A DNA stretch of 64,000 nt, taken from contig JACDOE010000001.1 in the NCBI GenBank assembly GCA_017656255.1, positions 372,001-436,000 on the forward strand, in the 5' to 3' direction. The DNA comes from Bacillaceae bacterium. Lineage in GTDB: Bacteria; Bacillota; Bacilli; JACDOE01. This document shows positions 44,566 to 53,442 of this stretch, in pieces. The number at the start of each line of letters is the position of its first letter. Position 1 is the stretch's first letter. The translations under genes were made by a program, and so were the position numbers. The notes under the pieces were generated by a model, which saw nothing but the letters and a program-made list of their open reading frames with translations, was not told the DNA's origin and did not search any database.

Positions 44566-44913
44566 TTGGCAAAATTGACTTTTTTACCTGTGCAAAAAAA
44601 AGTGCAGATTCGCGAAGGCATGACCATCCTGGAGGGAGCCAAACGGGGAAGAGTCGGCCTCAGGCATAAGTGCGGGGGAAAAGGCTCCTGCACCACATGT
44701 AAAGTGATGATCGGTGCCGATCAACCTGTTACAAAACCGAGACCTCTTGAAATGAAAGTACTGGGTGAAAGCCTGATCCGTAAAGGGTGGCGATTATCCT
44801 GCCAGACCCGGATTTTCGGGAATACGACGGTTGAAATTCCGGATGACCCGGCCAGGTCTTACGTTCAATCCAGGCTGAATCTAACAGATCGGGAGAGAGA
44901 AAGCGATGTTTAA
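44566..44913 (+). CDS. Plant-type 2Fe-2S ferredoxin
   Basis: Electron carrier of 115 residues. The four cluster ligands are Cys36, Cys42, Cys45 (CGGKGSCTTC) and Cys79 (LSCQTR), the standard CxxxxxCxxC...C set. The TTG at 44566 is placed eight bases after AAGGAG. It starts 12 bp after yphE and overlaps yphF by eight bases, so it is part of the yphE-yphF operon, an unusual addition compared with B. subtilis. Electron partner unknown. Confidence 0.85.
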   Translation: MAKLTFLPVQKKVQIREGMTILEGAKRGRVGLRHKCGGKGSCTTCKVMIGADQPVTKPRPLEMKVLGESLIRKGWRLSCQTRIFGNTTVEIPDDPARSYVQSRLNLTDRERESDV

Positions 44914-45625
44914 CCCAAAAAAGCTAACGTTAGGTTTGCTTGTGATCCTTTTATTGATGTTGAGCGGATGTATGTATCCGGAAGAACGGTATGCGGAAAA
45001 CCAGATACCCCCGGACACGTTTGTTCGCGATGTACAGAGTGCAATCGATCGTTATTATCAGGAAAACAAATTACTGCCGATAAAAACAAAGCCGGCAGAT
45101 ACGCCGGTTTTTGAGAAGTATGTGATTGAATTTAACCGGCTGGTCCCCCGCTATCTTGCTTCCGTACCACCCAATGTATTCGAAAAAGGCGGACCCTATT
45201 ATTACGTCCTGATTAACATTGAAGAGAAACCAACGGTCAAACTGCTCGATCTTCGTGTTACAAGTAAAGTGGCTGACGTCCAGCAACGGGTGGATGTCTT
45301 TCTGGCGGCACAGGGGCATTTACCCATCAAGGATTTGATTGGCCCGGGATATTATGCCATTGACTACGAAGCATTAAAGTCTGACCCCGTTTATGTAAGA
45401 AGTGTTTACTCCGGCGCACAACTTCCTCTGATCATGAATGCATCAGGCAAGGTCGGAGTTGATTACAGAATCGATCTGGCAGGCCGGCTGGAGAAAACAG
45501 ACTTGCCATTAACGCCGGGTGAGGATATCCGGTATCTGCTCACCCGTGATTCTATGTTCGTCCCTGTTAAATCTTTCCCTTACACCATTGACCAGGGTGA
45601 ACCGGTATTTATGATAAAAAAATAG
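44906..45625 (+). CDS. yphF: YphF-like lipoprotein
   Basis: A 239-residue lipoprotein with the signal ending in the lipobox LSGC (Cys21 or so, MLSGCMYPEERYAEN). The mature domain is soluble, beta-rich and Asp/Tyr-rich without a known motif. B. subtilis yphF occupies the same place immediately before spoIVA. RBS GGGAGAGAG overlaps the end of the ferredoxin gene. Function unknown; exported and anchored on the outside. Confidence 0.75.
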   Translation: MFNPKKLTLGLLVILLLMLSGCMYPEERYAENQIPPDTFVRDVQSAIDRYYQENKLLPIKTKPADTPVFEKYVIEFNRLVPRYLASVPPNVFEKGGPYYYVLINIEEKPTVKLLDLRVTSKVADVQQRVDVFLAAQGHLPIKDLIGPGYYAIDYEALKSDPVYVRSVYSGAQLPLIMNASGKVGVDYRIDLAGRLEKTDLPLTPGEDIRYLLTRDSMFVPVKSFPYTIDQGEPVFMIKK

Positions 45626-45705
45626 AATAAATCTCCTCCCCGTCTCATACTTTTTACAAAAGGGTATGGAGAATCGTACAAAATCAATTGAAGAAAGACA
45701 TACCT

Positions 45706-45740
45706 GAGCAATCGGTGAATACCGTTGCTCTATATTTTTG
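45706..45740 (+). terminator. Terminator after yphF
   Basis: GAGCAATCGGT (45706-45716) pairs with ACCGTTGCTC (45721-45730), one bulged T, GAAT loop, then TATATTTTTG. Confidence 0.7.
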
Positions 45741-45755
45741 ATTTTTAGCTGAGCG

Positions 45756-45783
45756 TCATAAAACTACGATTCTCTCATATATT
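45756..45783 (+). promoter_or_regulatory. SigE-like promoter of spoIVA
   Basis: TCATAAA (45756-45762) and CATATATT (45776-45783), with 15 bases between ATA and CATA, resemble the mother-cell SigE consensus (ATA... CATACANT). Placed 82 bp before the spoIVA start, where a SigE promoter is expected from B. subtilis. Confidence 0.45.
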
Positions 45784-45864
45784 TATAGTGTCCTACAGAC
45801 TGTACGAGGATCCATTTTACCATCCATACCTCATGAAGGAGATGGATAAAGGAGGAGGAATAAA

Positions 45865-47343
45865 GTGGAACGCGTCGATATTTTTCATGACATTGCCGAG
45901 CGGACCGGCGGGGATATTTATCTGGGAGTGGTCGGGCCTGTCAGAACCGGGAAATCCACTTTTATCAAAAAATTTATGGAACAGGTGGTATTACCCAACA
46001 TAGAAAATGAATCTGATCGGATCCGAACGACTGATGAACTTCCACAGAGTGCGGCTGGCCGTACTATTATGACGACAGAGCCCAAATTCGTTCCCAATCA
46101 GGCGGTTGAAATTAACGTGGATGAAGGGCTGAATGTCAACGTTCGGCTGGTGGATTGTGTCGGATACACGGTAGAAGGCGCACAGGGATACGAGGACGAA
46201 AATGGACCTCGTATGATCAGCACGCCCTGGTATGATGAGCCGATTCCGTTTGAAGAAGCCGCGGAAGTCGGGACTCGAAAAGTAATCCAGGAACACTCCA
46301 CACTGGGTGTTGTGATTACAACAGACGGATCGATCACCGAAATTCCCCGTGATAACTACCTGGAAGCCGAAAGACGGGTCGTTGAGGAACTCAAGGAAGT
46401 GGGTAAACCATTTATCATGCTGGTTAACTCAACCCGTCCCCGTAGCCAGGAAACCCAGTTGCTGGTAGAAGAACTTCAGGAAGAATATGATATCCCGGTG
46501 CTGGCCATGAGTATTGCGGATATGGACGAACGGGATATGTTAACCGTGATGAAAGAAGTTCTGTTTGAATTCCCGGTTCATGAAGTGAATGTCAACCTGC
46601 CGAGCTGGGTCATGGTTCTCGATGATGATCACTGGCTGCGCCAGAGTTATGAGGAGGCCGTTCGTGAAACTGTCAAGGACATCCGCAGATTACGGGATGT
46701 GGATCGGGTTGTCGGTTATTTTGTAGATTATGAAAATATCGAACGGGCTGCTCTGGCTGATATGGATATGGGTCAGGGGATCGCGGAAATCGATCTGTAT
46801 GCGCCCGAAGATCTTTACGATCGCATTCTGATGGAAATCGTCGGGGTCGAAATTAAAGGGAAAGACCATCTCCTTCAACTTATGAAAGAGTTCAGCCATG
46901 CCAAAAAAGAATACGATCGCGTCGCCGAAGCGCTGACCATGGTAAAACAGACGGGTTACGGCATCGCACGACCCAGCCTGGAAGATATGACACTCGAAGA
47001 GCCTGAAGTAATTCGCCAGGGGTCACGTTTCGGGGTTCGTCTGAAAGCAAAAGCCCCCGCTATTCATATGATTCAGGTCAATGTAGAATCTGAATTTGCG
47101 CCGATCATCGGTACTGAGCAGCAGAGCCAGGAATTGATCAATTATCTGATGACGGATTATGATAAGGACCCGCTCAGTATCTGGGAAACTGAAATTTTCG
47201 GGCGTTCTCTAAGTAACATCGTCAACGATGGCATTTCAGCCAAACTGTCAATGATGCCGGACAATGCCCGGTTTAAATTGCAGGAAACCCTTGAAAGAAT
47301 CGTCAATGAAGGATCCGGTGGACTCATCGCCATCATCTTGTAG
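45865..47343 (+). CDS. spoIVA: Stage IV sporulation protein A, spore-coat ATPase
   Basis: Cytoskeletal ATPase that polymerises on the outer forespore membrane as the base of the coat. The 492-residue protein has a P-loop GPVRTGKSTFI with Lys30, a middle domain and a C-terminal region that ends GGLIAIIL, all typical of SpoIVA. GTG start at 45865 behind GGAGGAGGAATAAA. Its gene order with yphF, hbs and folE is conserved in Bacillus. Near-identical in length to the B. subtilis protein. Confidence 0.97.
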   Translation: MERVDIFHDIAERTGGDIYLGVVGPVRTGKSTFIKKFMEQVVLPNIENESDRIRTTDELPQSAAGRTIMTTEPKFVPNQAVEINVDEGLNVNVRLVDCVGYTVEGAQGYEDENGPRMISTPWYDEPIPFEEAAEVGTRKVIQEHSTLGVVITTDGSITEIPRDNYLEAERRVVEELKEVGKPFIMLVNSTRPRSQETQLLVEELQEEYDIPVLAMSIADMDERDMLTVMKEVLFEFPVHEVNVNLPSWVMVLDDDHWLRQSYEEAVRETVKDIRRLRDVDRVVGYFVDYENIERAALADMDMGQGIAEIDLYAPEDLYDRILMEIVGVEIKGKDHLLQLMKEFSHAKKEYDRVAEALTMVKQTGYGIARPSLEDMTLEEPEVIRQGSRFGVRLKAKAPAIHMIQVNVESEFAPIIGTEQQSQELINYLMTDYDKDPLSIWETEIFGRSLSNIVNDGISAKLSMMPDNARFKLQETLERIVNEGSGGLIAIIL

Positions 47344-47361
47344 CGGCCAACTTCCATCACG

Positions 47362-47396
47362 GCTTCTATCGAACAGATAGAAGCTTTTTATTTTTT
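47362..47396 (+). terminator. Terminator after spoIVA
   Basis: GCTTCTATC (47362-47370), GAACA loop, GATAGAAGC (47376-47384), then TTTTTATTTTTT. Confidence 0.88.
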
Positions 47397-47720
47397 AAAT
47401 TTTTTTTAGAAAATTGAAGGAAAAGGATGATTAATGTCGAATATTGCGTATATGAAATTTATGGAATTGGTGCGTTGAACCTTTGATATAAGTGGATTTT
47501 CACGAATGGGACTTTTGTCATGGTTAAGAAAGATCAGCATAGGCCATTCGGCTCAATTTTTGACAGATTCAGCAAAAACGCTTGACCTGCCTGATTTTTC
47601 TATATTACTATTACTTTGACTTCATTGTAGAAATTAGAGGAAATAAGTATAAAAATGTCCAACATGGTTAACAAAGTATAGTAAGTATAGATTGAAGTTC
47701 CATTGAGAGGAGGTGAGACA
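47397..47720. other. Intergenic region before hbs
   Basis: About 320 bp, AT-rich, with no gene. Candidate -35 boxes TTGACC (near 47582) and TTGACT (near 47617) lack a clear partner at 17 bp, so I do not assign a promoter, although hbs is normally driven by strong ones. The ribosome site AGGAGGTGAGAC at 47707-47718 is very strong. Confidence 0.5.
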
Positions 47721-47993
47721 ATGAATAAGACTGAACTCATCGCTCAAGTGGCTGAAACTGCAGGACTTACTAAGAAGGATGCATCCAAAGCTGTAGATGC
47801 AGTATTTAATGCGATTGCTGACTCTCTGAAAAAAGGAGACAAAGTTCAGTTAATCGGATTTGGAAACTTTGAAGTACGTGAACGTGCCGCTCGCAAAGGG
47901 CGTAACCCGCAGACCGGAGCTGAAATTCAGATTCCGGCGAGCAAGGTACCGGCCTTTAAACCGGGGAAAGCATTGAAAGAAGGCATCAAATAG
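47721..47993 (+). CDS. hbs: DNA-binding protein HU
   Basis: Histone-like nucleoid protein of 90 residues, with [12 protein letters not shown] and the beta-arm [27 protein letters not shown] that embraces DNA. The start at 47721 is preceded by AGGAGGTGAGAC. In B. subtilis hbs also lies between spoIVA and folE (mtrA). A good stand-alone terminator follows. Expected to be highly expressed, in line with the strong RBS. Confidence 0.97.
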   Translation: MNKTELIAQVAETAGLTKKDASKAVDAVFNAIADSLKKGDKVQLIGFGNFEVRERAARKGRNPQTGAEIQIPASKVPAFKPGKALKEGIK

Positions 47994-48017
47994 ATTTTGG
48001 CATCTACGGGCAGATTG

Positions 48018-48056
48018 GAAGAGTTGCTAAATCAGCAACTCTTCTTTTGCTTTTTT
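48018..48056 (+). terminator. Terminator after hbs
   Basis: GAAGAGTTGCT (48018-48028), AAATC loop, AGCAACTCTTC (48034-48044), then TTTTGCTTTTTT. Confidence 0.88.
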
Positions 48057-48114
48057 AATATGGTTTTGCTAATATGATATTGTGTTTTTGCCACAAGTAG
48101 GAGGGAAACGATAC

Positions 48115-48678
48115 ATGGCTATTGATCATGACAAAATACAGCAGGCGGTCCGCATGATCCTTGAAGCGATCGGGGAAGACCCGGAGCGTGAAGGTCTGGT
48201 GGATACCCCGGCCCGTGTTGCCAGAATGTATGAAGAAGTATTCCAGGGATTAAATGAGGATCCGAAAGATTACTTTTCGGTCATTTTCAGCGAGGACCAT
48301 GAGGAACTGGTCTTAGTGAAAGACATACCTTTTTTTTCTATGTGTGAACATCATCTGGTTCCTTTCTTTGGAAAAGCGCATGTCGCTTACATTCCAAAGG
48401 GGGGAAGGGTGACCGGATTAAGCAAACTGGCCCGTGCCGTCGAAACCGTTGCCAGACGGCCACAGTTGCAGGAACGAATCACCACCACGGTGGCCGATTC
48501 GATTATGGAGATGCTCAAGCCTCATGGTGTTGTGGTAGTCATCGAGGCTGAACACATGTGTATGACCATGCGCGGCGTTAAAAAACCCGGTGCAAAAACG
48601 GTCACATCAGCGGTTCGTGGTGTGTTCGAAAAGGATGCGCCTGCACGGGCCGAAGTTTTCAGCTTAATCAAAGGGTAA
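48115..48678 (+). CDS. folE: GTP cyclohydrolase I
   Basis: First enzyme of folate (and pteridine) synthesis, converting GTP to 7,8-dihydroneopterin triphosphate. The 187-residue protein has the zinc ligands in [12 protein letters not shown] and the distal Cys in [11 protein letters not shown], plus [10 protein letters not shown] and the RPQLQERIT dimer segment. The start at 48115 follows GGAGGG at eight bases. In B. subtilis it forms the mtrAB operon with mtrB; here a terminator and three other genes separate them. Confidence 0.96.
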   Translation: MAIDHDKIQQAVRMILEAIGEDPEREGLVDTPARVARMYEEVFQGLNEDPKDYFSVIFSEDHEELVLVKDIPFFSMCEHHLVPFFGKAHVAYIPKGGRVTGLSKLARAVETVARRPQLQERITTTVADSIMEMLKPHGVVVVIEAEHMCMTMRGVKKPGAKTVTSAVRGVFEKDAPARAEVFSLIKG

Positions 48679-48690
48679 CGAACAACCTCC

Positions 48691-48718
48691 GGAGTGGACA
48701 AGATCCTCTCCGGTTTTT
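48691..48718 (+). terminator. Terminator after folE
   Basis: CCGGAGTGGA and TCCTCTCCGG pair with a single T-T mismatch, CAAGA loop, followed by six T (48691-48721). Confidence 0.8.
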
Positions 48719-48812
48719 TATTTGATTGTAAAAAGCCGATAAGCATGGTAACATATAGAAAATCAGAGGCAGCACCTGTTTTTGATTCAAGTTCCGGGGA
48801 GAGGTGAACAGG

Positions 48813-49928
48813 GTGCCGGGGAAGACAGGGATACTCGTTATTCACGGGATAGGGGAACAGGCCCCTTTTGAAACGCTGGATCTGTTCTGTGTCAACTGGA
48901 TTGATTATGTCAAAACACAGGGTGAAGACATTGAAGTGACGCATAAACGTCGCAGGACAGAACAAAACAGATACCAGGATTATGTTTCCATTCATCACCC
49001 CAACGGGCAGGAGATCGACGTTCATGAGTATTACTGGGCACATAGAGTGAAACGGGATATTTCCTTCTCAGAAGTGTTGAACTGGCTGGTGACGACATCA
49101 GATGGTGCCAGAGAATATTATGATGAATACAATGAGTATGTTCAGGAGCAGGAACCCCCGTTTAAAAACGGACGGTTTATTTTCCGATGGTATGTCAAAC
49201 CCCTCGGTCGTTTTTTTCGTACAATCAGCATGATGCCATGGGTCATTCGCTGGTTGATACCGGCGGGGCTGGACCGACTGATTCATTTGTTAATCGGACG
49301 GACACGCCGCCTGTTTTTAAATTATATCGGTGACGTGGTTATCTATACCTCATCTGATCTCAAATCTGAGTACTATCAGTACCGGGAATGTGTCCTGAAC
49401 GGAGCTGTTGAGAAAATCAGGGATTTGATGTTAAACCATGATTATGAACAACTTATCATACTCGGGCATTCCATGGGAAGTGTCATTGCCTATGATGCGT
49501 TAAAACGGGTCAATCATGAAATGAATCATGATGAACACTTGCAAAGGCAACGTTACAAAATCAAGAGCCTTCTGACCACGGGTTCTCCACTGGACAAGGT
49601 CGCCTTCTTTTTCAGGCACCGGGCCAAAAAAAGCGCCTATGTCCGCAAGTTTTTGATTTATGCCCTCCACGGATTTCGTACCCGTGAAAAACCGTTTATA
49701 CCGAAAGGCATCACCCTGGAAACGCCGGTTAAAGACCATCTGGAACATGTCAAATGGGTTAATTTCTGGGATCCCGGTGATCCCATATCCGGGCATCTGG
49801 ACTATTACAGAGATGTGGAGAATATCCGAGTCGATAATCAGCGTGACTGGGGCATCACCCATATGTATTACTGGTCGAACCGGGATGTGTATCGCAGGAT
49901 GATGGATATGATCAAAAGAGGTTTTTGA
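48813..49928 (+). CDS. Alpha/beta-hydrolase of unknown substrate
   Basis: A 371-residue soluble enzyme. It starts with a GILVIHGIGEQ strand-turn, has the nucleophile elbow GHSMG with Ser220, and later candidates for the acid (WDPGDPISGH) and the histidine (DWGITHMYYW). A large helical cap (about 60-185) carries Arg-rich and aromatic stretches. GTG at 48813 has GAGAGGTG six bases upstream; the in-frame GTG at 48804 is too close. Similar unannotated lipase-like proteins occur in various bacteria. Nothing in the neighbourhood (folE, fluoride channels) suggests a substrate. Confidence 0.75.
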   Translation: MPGKTGILVIHGIGEQAPFETLDLFCVNWIDYVKTQGEDIEVTHKRRRTEQNRYQDYVSIHHPNGQEIDVHEYYWAHRVKRDISFSEVLNWLVTTSDGAREYYDEYNEYVQEQEPPFKNGRFIFRWYVKPLGRFFRTISMMPWVIRWLIPAGLDRLIHLLIGRTRRLFLNYIGDVVIYTSSDLKSEYYQYRECVLNGAVEKIRDLMLNHDYEQLIILGHSMGSVIAYDALKRVNHEMNHDEHLQRQRYKIKSLLTTGSPLDKVAFFFRHRAKKSAYVRKFLIYALHGFRTREKPFIPKGITLETPVKDHLEHVKWVNFWDPGDPISGHLDYYRDVENIRVDNQRDWGITHMYYWSNRDVYRRMMDMIKRGF

Positions 49929-50004
49929 ACAAGGCCGAACGGTGAATGGTTTTGACATAAGCTGCAAACTGTTACATCATGTAATTATCTGATTTCTTAT
50001 TGTG

Positions 50005-50040
50005 AACCTGCTGTCTGATCCACCAGTAGGTTTTTTATTT
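50005..50040 (+). terminator. Terminator after the alpha/beta-hydrolase gene
   Basis: AACCTGCTG (50005-50013) pairs with CAGTAGGTT (50024-50032), one G-U pair, then six T. It lies only 15 bp before the first fluoride-channel gene start. Confidence 0.75.
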
Positions 50041-50054
50041 GGGGGTTATGGTAC

Positions 50055-50432
50055 ATGAAAGGTTTGGTGGCTGTAGGCGCAGGAGGTTTTGTCGGGGCTG
50101 TAATACGATATCTGGTTGATCTGTGGCTGTCGACTGCCTATTGGCCGACCATACTGGTTAATGTAACGGGGAGCCTGGGTCTCTCCATGGCCATGGTCTA
50201 TTTTTTGAAACGCAAAGCGGATCCCGGCTGGGTTCAGTTGTTCGTAACCGCTGGCTTTTTCGGGTCATTCACCACATTTTCGACCTTTAGCGGGGAAGCC
50301 TTTGAGTTGTTAAGACAGGGGGAGTTGACTTTTTTTCTGGCTTACCAGTTCTCTAATGTTGTCACGGGGTTACTTATGGCCTGGCTGGGGGTTCGCGGCT
50401 ATCATCTCATGGATAAAGAAAGCGGTGAGTGA
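50055..50432 (+). CDS. crcB: Fluoride channel subunit CrcB/FluC, first copy
   Basis: Small membrane channel that exports fluoride. The 125-residue protein has four membrane segments and the family's GFFGSFTTFSTFSGE motif (Phe box near 76-90) and an NVTGSLGL segment. The second copy follows with a four-base overlap (GTGAGGATGA region), so the two likely form a heteromeric dimer as in other Gram-positive bacteria. The fluoride riboswitch that often precedes crcB is not seen here. Confidence 0.9.
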   Translation: MKGLVAVGAGGFVGAVIRYLVDLWLSTAYWPTILVNVTGSLGLSMAMVYFLKRKADPGWVQLFVTAGFFGSFTTFSTFSGEAFELLRQGELTFFLAYQFSNVVTGLLMAWLGVRGYHLMDKESGE

Positions 50433-50797
50433 GGATGACAGAATTGATACTGGTGGGAAGCGGGGGGATCCTGGGTGCCATTGCCCGTTATTCAGCAGGT
50501 GTGTTTTTCTTTCGGACTTTCCCGTCCGGATTCCCCCTGGCAACATTTCTGGTCAACCTGTCCGGCTCATTTTTAATGGGACTGGTATGGAACTTAAGTC
50601 CTGAAAATACACTGTGGCACCTCTTCGTCGGCAGCGGATTTCTCGGCTCTTTTACGACGTTTTCTACCTTCTCTTATGACGGGGTACAACTGCTAAAAAA
50701 CGGCAGGATCAACATGTTTTTGATATATGTTTTGGGAAGTGTATTACTGGGAATGGGACTGGCATCAGCAGGTTTCTGGATAGGAAACGCCGGGTAA
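50429..50797 (+). CDS. crcB: Fluoride channel subunit CrcB/FluC, second copy
   Basis: Second member of the pair, 122 residues, with the same LGSFTTFSTFSYD motif and NLSGSFLMGL segment. Overlaps the first copy by four bases, ensuring equal synthesis. Four predicted membrane segments with a short charged loop. Dual-topology folding is typical of this family; paired genes mean fixed opposite orientations. Confidence 0.9.
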   Translation: MRMTELILVGSGGILGAIARYSAGVFFFRTFPSGFPLATFLVNLSGSFLMGLVWNLSPENTLWHLFVGSGFLGSFTTFSTFSYDGVQLLKNGRINMFLIYVLGSVLLGMGLASAGFWIGNAG

Positions 50798-50891
50798 ACT
50801 CATCCTAAAGATGGCATGAAGAGTTGACAGAAGCCCTTTTTTAAGGGATATTGAATGGTGGTAGAATAAAGGATAAAAAGGAGAGGTATCC

Positions 50892-51113
50892 GTGGACAAT
50901 TATGATTTTTTCGTGATTAAAGCGAAAGAAAACGGTGTCAATGTGATTGGGTTGACCCGTGGGGAGAACACCCGTTTTCATCATTCGGAAAAGCTAGACA
51001 AAGGGGAAGTTATGATTGCTCAATTTACCGAACATACATCCGCGATTAAAGTCAGGGGAAAGGCGTTGATCCAGACCCGTTTCGGTGAAGTGATTTCCGG
51101 AGAGGAAGAATAA
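50892..51113 (+). CDS. mtrB: Tryptophan RNA-binding attenuator protein (TRAP)
   Basis: Forms an 11-subunit ring that binds tryptophan and then GAG/UAG repeats in the trp leader to stop transcription or block translation. The 73-residue protein matches B. subtilis TRAP nearly throughout; the RNA-binding residues Lys37, Lys56 and Arg58 correspond to Lys34, Lys53 and Arg55 here, and [14 protein letters not shown] is intact. GTG start behind AAGGAGAGG. It is separated from folE, its usual operon partner. Its targets should include the trp genes expected just past the aroH gene at the window end. Confidence 0.96.
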   Translation: MDNYDFFVIKAKENGVNVIGLTRGENTRFHHSEKLDKGEVMIAQFTEHTSAIKVRGKALIQTRFGEVISGEEE

Positions 51114-51165
51114 ATCATTTAAAAATAAACCGGTATCACGGCGAAAGGCATATCACCATCCTGCC

Positions 51166-51190
51166 GGCAGGCATAGCCTGCTATTTTTAT
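51166..51190 (+). terminator. Terminator after mtrB
   Basis: GCAGGC (51166-51171), ATA loop, GCCTGC (51175-51180), then TATTTTTATTT. The three-base loop is tight; a longer GCCGGC version is possible upstream. Confidence 0.6.
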
Positions 51191-51262
51191 TTATAGAATA
51201 AATAAAAATAGAGGTTGTTCATTTTTGTTCTGCCTTGAACGACCCCGGGGAGGTGAACGGAC

Positions 51263-51775
51263 TTGCAAATCTCGAGGAATATATTCTTCGCTGTTTTTAT
51301 TTCCATGATGCTGGCTCTGTTACTATCTTTTTTACCGGAAATTAACCGAACGGAACCTCGAATTTATAATCAGCCTGCCTTTCAGACGGTCAACACATTG
51401 ACAAAACAAAATCTGGTTGATTTCATTGCAGATCAGGATATTCATTACCCGATTGAACGCGTTAATTGGGAAAATCAGAACTTGTTGGTCGATCTGGGAA
51501 TTCCGGAAATGACACCACTGGATAATCATAAGGTGATTGAAGATTTGTACAGCGTGATTGAACTGGCCTACGCCCGTGTTCATAATGTTCGTGAGGTACA
51601 TATACGGGTATTGATCGAGCACAATAATAAGAAAAACCTGTTGATTGCACTTTCTGCGCATCGTAATCAGGTTAAGCAGGACTGGCCGTTTCGTCCTTCC
51701 GTGGCAGACATGAAAGATTTCCTGGAAAAACAGTTTCATGTGTATTATGGAGCGTTATGGCAGCAGAAATTTTAA
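51263..51775 (+). CDS. Membrane-anchored protein of unknown function
   Basis: A 170-residue protein with an N-terminal membrane segment (about 6-25) and a soluble outside domain (VNWENQNLLVDLGIPEMT, RVHNVREVHIRVLI), not recognised. TTG start at 51263 behind GGGGAGGTGAACGG, a strong site. It sits between mtrB and hepS, where B. subtilis has nothing of this size. It could be a sporulation or envelope protein; no motif supports more. Confidence 0.6.
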   Translation: MQISRNIFFAVFISMMLALLLSFLPEINRTEPRIYNQPAFQTVNTLTKQNLVDFIADQDIHYPIERVNWENQNLLVDLGIPEMTPLDNHKVIEDLYSVIELAYARVHNVREVHIRVLIEHNNKKNLLIALSAHRNQVKQDWPFRPSVADMKDFLEKQFHVYYGALWQQKF

Positions 51776-51878
51776 AATGCACTTAAAATTTTTTGCAATC
51801 AAAGATATAATAACGATAGTGTGTTATACTCTATAAAGTATTGTCAATTGACTTGTGTTGATTTTTGGGGGACGTGTC

Positions 51879-52694
51879 ATGAATTTTTTTAAAAGCCGCT
51901 ATAGAGAGCAACTGTCGGAGATCATCAATCAGGTGAAACGAAATGCGGAAAATGCTTACGTTCAGCAATTTGTTGATCTGCCGCGAGTTTCCCGGCTTCG
52001 TCTACAGTTGCTTTATTTATTTTTACAGGAACAAAAACTGCCTGAAAATAAGATTAGACAGTATTGCATCTCAACGGCCCTGATTCAGATGGGACTGGAC
52101 ATTCACGAAGTGGTTCCACTGGATAATCAGGAAGATCATAACGAACGTTTTCGACAGTTACTGGTTCTGTCGGGCGATTATTACAGCAGCCGTTATTATT
52201 ATTTGCTGGCAGAGATTGAAGATACTGAGACCATAAAAATGCTGGCGGAAACAGTTCAGATGATCAACGAAACCAAAATGAAACTATACGACAAACATAA
52301 GAGGAAAAAAATTGAGAGTCACCATTATCTGACGTATATGAACGTGATCGATACAAGTTTGTATACGTCCTATGTGACCCGTTATTCAGACGTTCCCAGA
52401 GCCTGGACAAGCCTGATTCAACATCTGGTACAGGCTGAACGGCTTCTGGAAGAATACCGGTTATACAAATGGGAGAAAAAAGTACAGGGATACCTCTCTC
52501 TCGTTGCCGGTGGCATGGAACTGTACCAATCCGTTCAACATCTGGTGCATAAAGTGGAAGAATTGTTGCAATCCGCCCGTGAAAAGGCACTTGCTTTGAA
52601 CGATGAATCAACACGCAACGAAATATTGCAGTTGATAACCGATTATGCAAAACAAATTGAACTGGTTCCCAACCAGGTGGCGGAGGAGTTGTAA
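51879..52694 (+). CDS. hepS: Heptaprenyl diphosphate synthase component I
   Basis: Small subunit of the heterodimeric enzyme that makes the menaquinone side chain. The 271-residue protein is mostly helical, lacks the Asp-rich motifs of a full prenyl synthase, and depends on HepT. It shows the QMGLDIHEVVP and GDYYSSRYYYLLA stretches of this family. The start at 51879 (MNFFKSRYRE) follows GGGGGACGTGTC. menG follows with a few bases between. It begins the menaquinone block. Confidence 0.9.
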   Translation: MNFFKSRYREQLSEIINQVKRNAENAYVQQFVDLPRVSRLRLQLLYLFLQEQKLPENKIRQYCISTALIQMGLDIHEVVPLDNQEDHNERFRQLLVLSGDYYSSRYYYLLAEIEDTETIKMLAETVQMINETKMKLYDKHKRKKIESHHYLTYMNVIDTSLYTSYVTRYSDVPRAWTSLIQHLVQAERLLEEYRLYKWEKKVQGYLSLVAGGMELYQSVQHLVHKVEELLQSAREKALALNDESTRNEILQLITDYAKQIELVPNQVAEEL

Positions 52695-52698
52695 GAAA

Positions 52699-53415
52699 GT
52701 GGAGCAACGGTCTGGTGCAAGTAAAGCTGAATTTGTTCATTCTGTTTTTGAGAGCATTGCCCGGGATTATGATCGGATGAATGCCATTATCAGTATGGGG
52801 CGTCACAGATCCTGGCGAAAGTATACGATGAAACAAATGAATGTACAGCCGGGCCAAACCGCTATCGATGTTTGTTGCGGAACCTGTGACTGGACGATCG
52901 ATCTGGGCAAGTCAGTAGGACCCTATGGGGAAGTGGTCGGGCTTGATTTTAGCCAGAATATGCTGGATATTGGAGCTGTTAAGGTAGAACGCGCCGAACA
53001 GACGGACCGGACAAAACTGATTCACGGGGATGCCATGGCCATCCCATTTGAGGATAATACGTTTGATTATGCCACGATTGGTTTTGCTTTGAGAAATGTT
53101 CCGGATTACCGTCATGTCCTCTCAGAAATGAGAAGAGTGGTAAAGCCAGGTGGGAAAGTTGTGTCACTGGAAGTTTCCAAACCGCTGTGGAAACCCTATC
53201 GCAAACTTTTCTACTTTTATTTTTTTAATATACTCCCTTTATTTGGTAAAATACTGGTAGACAAGTATGAACAGTACAGCTGGTTGCCTGCGTCACTGGT
53301 TGATTTTCCTGACAGCAGACAACTGGCCAGAATATTTGAAGAGACAGGCCTGCACGATGTCGAAACACATCTGTTTACCGGAGGCGTGGCGGCTCTTCAT
53401 ATCGGCACTAAATAA
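52699..53415 (+). CDS. menG: Demethylmenaquinone methyltransferase
   Basis: SAM-dependent C-methyltransferase that gives menaquinone from demethylmenaquinone in either menaquinone pathway. The 238-residue protein has the UbiE/MenG motifs AIDVCCGTCDWTIDLG (SAM site), VVGLDFSQNMLDIG, DYATIGFALRNVPDY and GGKVVSLEVSKP. GTG start at 52699 behind GGAGGAG. Sits between hepS and, unlike in B. subtilis, a UbiD-like gene instead of hepT. Confidence 0.95.
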   Translation: MEQRSGASKAEFVHSVFESIARDYDRMNAIISMGRHRSWRKYTMKQMNVQPGQTAIDVCCGTCDWTIDLGKSVGPYGEVVGLDFSQNMLDIGAVKVERAEQTDRTKLIHGDAMAIPFEDNTFDYATIGFALRNVPDYRHVLSEMRRVVKPGGKVVSLEVSKPLWKPYRKLFYFYFFNILPLFGKILVDKYEQYSWLPASLVDFPDSRQLARIFEETGLHDVETHLFTGGVAALHIGTK

Positions 53416-53442
53416 CGGAACTCGGAAGAAAAGGAGTCTTGC

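Noticed and set aside
49929-50054. Fluoride riboswitch before the crcB pair
   Set aside because: The conserved fluoride aptamer pieces are not present; only a terminator hairpin of the preceding gene is seen.
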